Source: an uncultured Draconibacterium sp. (lineage in GTDB: Bacteria; Bacteroidota; Bacteroidia; Bacteroidales; Prolixibacteraceae). Taken from it: a stretch of 64,000 nt of DNA. A program made the translations under genes and the position numbers. The stretch lies in the NCBI RefSeq assembly GCF_913063105.1, contig NZ_CAJXYQ010000011.1, positions 80,133-144,132 on the forward strand, written 5' to 3'. Below, in pieces: positions 62,656 to 64,000 of this stretch (position 1 is the stretch's first letter; every line of letters starts with the position of its first letter). A model generated the notes under the pieces. The model was not told the DNA's origin, made no database searches, and worked only from the letters and a program-made list of their open reading frames with translations.

Positions 62656-64000
62656 TTATTTCGTTTTTTCTTCAATCCAGTTTTTGGCATTTACAAAAGC
62701 CTGAATCCATGGAGCAACCTCATCGGCTTTTCTGCCGGCAGGATAATTTGCCCAAAGGTGCGGTTTGAAAGCACGCTCCAGGTGAGGCATCATTACCAAA
62801 TGACGACCATCATCAGAACACAATGAGGCAGCGTTAAAGTGCGATCCGTTAGGATTACCCGGATAACCTTCGTTGCTGTATTTCATCGGAATATTGTACT
62901 GATCTTCGTTAAACGGCAGGTAGAATTTACCTTCGCCGTGTGCCACCCAGATTCCGAGTTTCATGCCGGCCATATTTTCCAACATCACCGATTTGTTATC
63001 CTGAATATCAACATTCAGGAACGACGATTCAAATTTGCCCGATTCGTTGTGCAACATCTTGGGCTGAATACTGTGTTCAGGATAAACTACGCCTAATTCT
63101 ACCATTACCTGGCAACCGTTACAAACACCTAAACTCAGTGTATCTTCACGCTGGTAAAATTTCTCCAGTGCAACACGTGCTTTCTCGTTGAATTTAAAAG
63201 CTCCGGCCCAGCCTTTTGCCGAACCAAGTACATCGGAGTTAGAGAATCCACCAACGAAAACAATCATATTCACGTCTTCCAGGGTTTCGCGTCCTGCAAT
63301 AAGGTCGGTCATGTGAACATCTTTCACATCCATTCCGGCAAGGTACATGGCGTAAGCCATTTCGCGGTCACCATTTACACCTTTCTCACGAATAATGGCA
63401 GCTTTAACTCCCGATGCTGTTCGACGTTTCAGGTCGATACCTAAATCGGCAGCTTTTCCGGTGAAATCTTTAAAATCAAATTTTAAAGCCTGGTTTTTAT
63501 AATTCTGGTAACGCTCAAGGGCTTTTTCTTCTCCACTTTGTTTGCGGTCTAATAAATACGAAGTTTTAAACCATAACTCGCGTAAGGAGTTGATATCAAA
63601 GTCAGCCTCAATGGTACGGTTCATCACCCTCACTTTGCGGTAAGGAACAGGAAATCCTAACGACAGAAAGTCAACACCTGCTTCTGTCAGTTGCTTTTTC
63701 ACTTCGTCGCCATCTGCACACTGAATTACAATTCCGGGATTCTCGGCCAACAGAATTTTTGCCAGATCTTCTTCCTCAAAAGCAGTTACATCTACTTTCA
63801 TTCCGCCTTTTACATTGGCAAAACACATCTCAAGCAATGCAGTGATCAGACCTCCGGAAGCCACATCATGCCCGGCAAGAATAAGATCCTGTTCGATAAG
63901 ATCCTGAACTTTATTAAATGCTGTTACAAATTTTTCCGGATCGGCAACGGTTGGAGCAACACGTCCCAGTTTATTGATTGATTGCGCAAAAGCACTTCCG
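62656..64000 (-). CDS. purL: Phosphoribosylformylglycinamidine synthase, C-terminal part (start beyond window)
   Basis: The minus frame is open from the stop at 62656 to the window edge, giving 448 codons. The visible part begins in the C-terminal half of the synthase domain (GSAFAQSINKLGRVAP; then GHDVASGGLITALLEM) and ends with the glutamine amidotransferase domain: nucleophile in LGVCNGCQVM and histidine region in MPHLERAFKPH. This is the large single-chain (PurLQ-type) FGAM synthase of de novo purine synthesis; about two thirds lie beyond the window. Confidence 0.95.
   Translation of the reverse strand, partial: GSAFAQSINKLGRVAPTVADPEKFVTAFNKVQDLIEQDLILAGHDVASGGLITALLEMCFANVKGGMKVDVTAFEEEDLAKILLAENPGIVIQCADGDEVKKQLTEAGVDFLSLGFPVPYRKVRVMNRTIEADFDINSLRELWFKTSYLLDRKQSGEEKALERYQNYKNQALKFDFKDFTGKAADLGIDLKRRTASGVKAAIIREKGVNGDREMAYAMYLAGMDVKDVHMTDLIAGRETLEDVNMIVFVGGFSNSDVLGSAKGWAGAFKFNEKARVALEKFYQREDTLSLGVCNGCQVMVELGVVYPEHSIQPKMLHNESGKFESSFLNVDIQDNKSVMLENMAGMKLGIWVAHGEGKFYLPFNEDQYNIPMKYSNEGYPGNPNGSHFNAASLCSDDGRHLVMMPHLERAFKPHLWANYPAGRKADEVAPWIQAFVNAKNWIEEKTK

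Overview
The window comes from a Bacteroidota genome, most likely Bacteroidia of the marine/anaerobic Marinilabiliales-Prolixibacteraceae type. The order-level placement is inference. The phylum call rests on TonB receptors paired with a DUF4249 lipoprotein, a type IX secretion C-terminal domain, LytS/LytTR signalling, DUF5606, a YbbR-coaE operon and promoters with the TAnnTTTG -7 box. No tRNA, rRNA, CRISPR array, insertion sequence or phage gene was seen. Both edges cut genes: a PQQ-like propeller protein on the left and purL on the right.

1-15.0 kb (minus strand): a redox/propeller locus. A LytS-type kinase and LytTR regulator head a run of three PQQ-like beta-propeller proteins, an NHL-type propeller, a 63-residue four-cysteine membrane protein, a four-cluster ferredoxin with a twin-arginine leader, a NapH/NosR-like polyferredoxin membrane protein and a membrane-anchored propeller protein. 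Two more propeller genes flank typA. The substrate is unknown.

15.1-25.6 kb: the most interesting region. One tightly coupled operon plus a divergent gene encode two LYS9-type saccharopine dehydrogenases, an ALDH7-type aminoadipate-semialdehyde dehydrogenase, a KamA-family radical SAM aminomutase, a class III beta-amino-acid-type aminotransferase, a PcaIJ-like CoA-transferase and a PcaF-like thiolase. Together they suggest an apparently undescribed lysine route: lysine > 2-aminoadipate > 3-aminoadipate > 3-oxoadipate > 3-oxoadipyl-CoA > succinyl-CoA + acetyl-CoA. The aminomutase lacks both aspartates that hold the lysine side chain in lysine 2,3-aminomutase. By hand alignment, one is replaced by arginine, which suits an acidic substrate.

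25.6-32.2 kb: ordinary accessory and housekeeping genes (SRPBCC/GyrI-like, AI-2E transporter, CMD peroxidase-like, methyltransferase, PepD, nitroreductase). 32.2-37.4 kb: polyamine synthesis by the arginine > agmatine > putrescine > carboxyspermidine > spermidine route. 37.46-38.02 kb: a candidate structured RNA of about 0.5 kb with its own promoter and terminator, family not recognised. 38.1-41.96 kb: kdsA, a Dabb protein, a SpmAB-type membrane protein and a membrane protein of unknown function.

42.0-46.3 kb: uronate catabolism (DUF4861 lipoprotein, kduD, kduI) under a divergent LacI regulator, with a perfect 18-bp palindrome between kduI and lacI. 46.5-51.3 kb: a T9SS-exported calcium-repeat protein, then a TonB receptor/DUF4249 pair. 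51.3-64 kb: YbbR-coaE-djlA-like, MOSC, argS, an OmpA/TSP3 protein, an exonuclease, DUF5606, a BtuB-like receptor, an ECF sigma factor with a palindrome over its promoter, a DJ-1 protein and purL.
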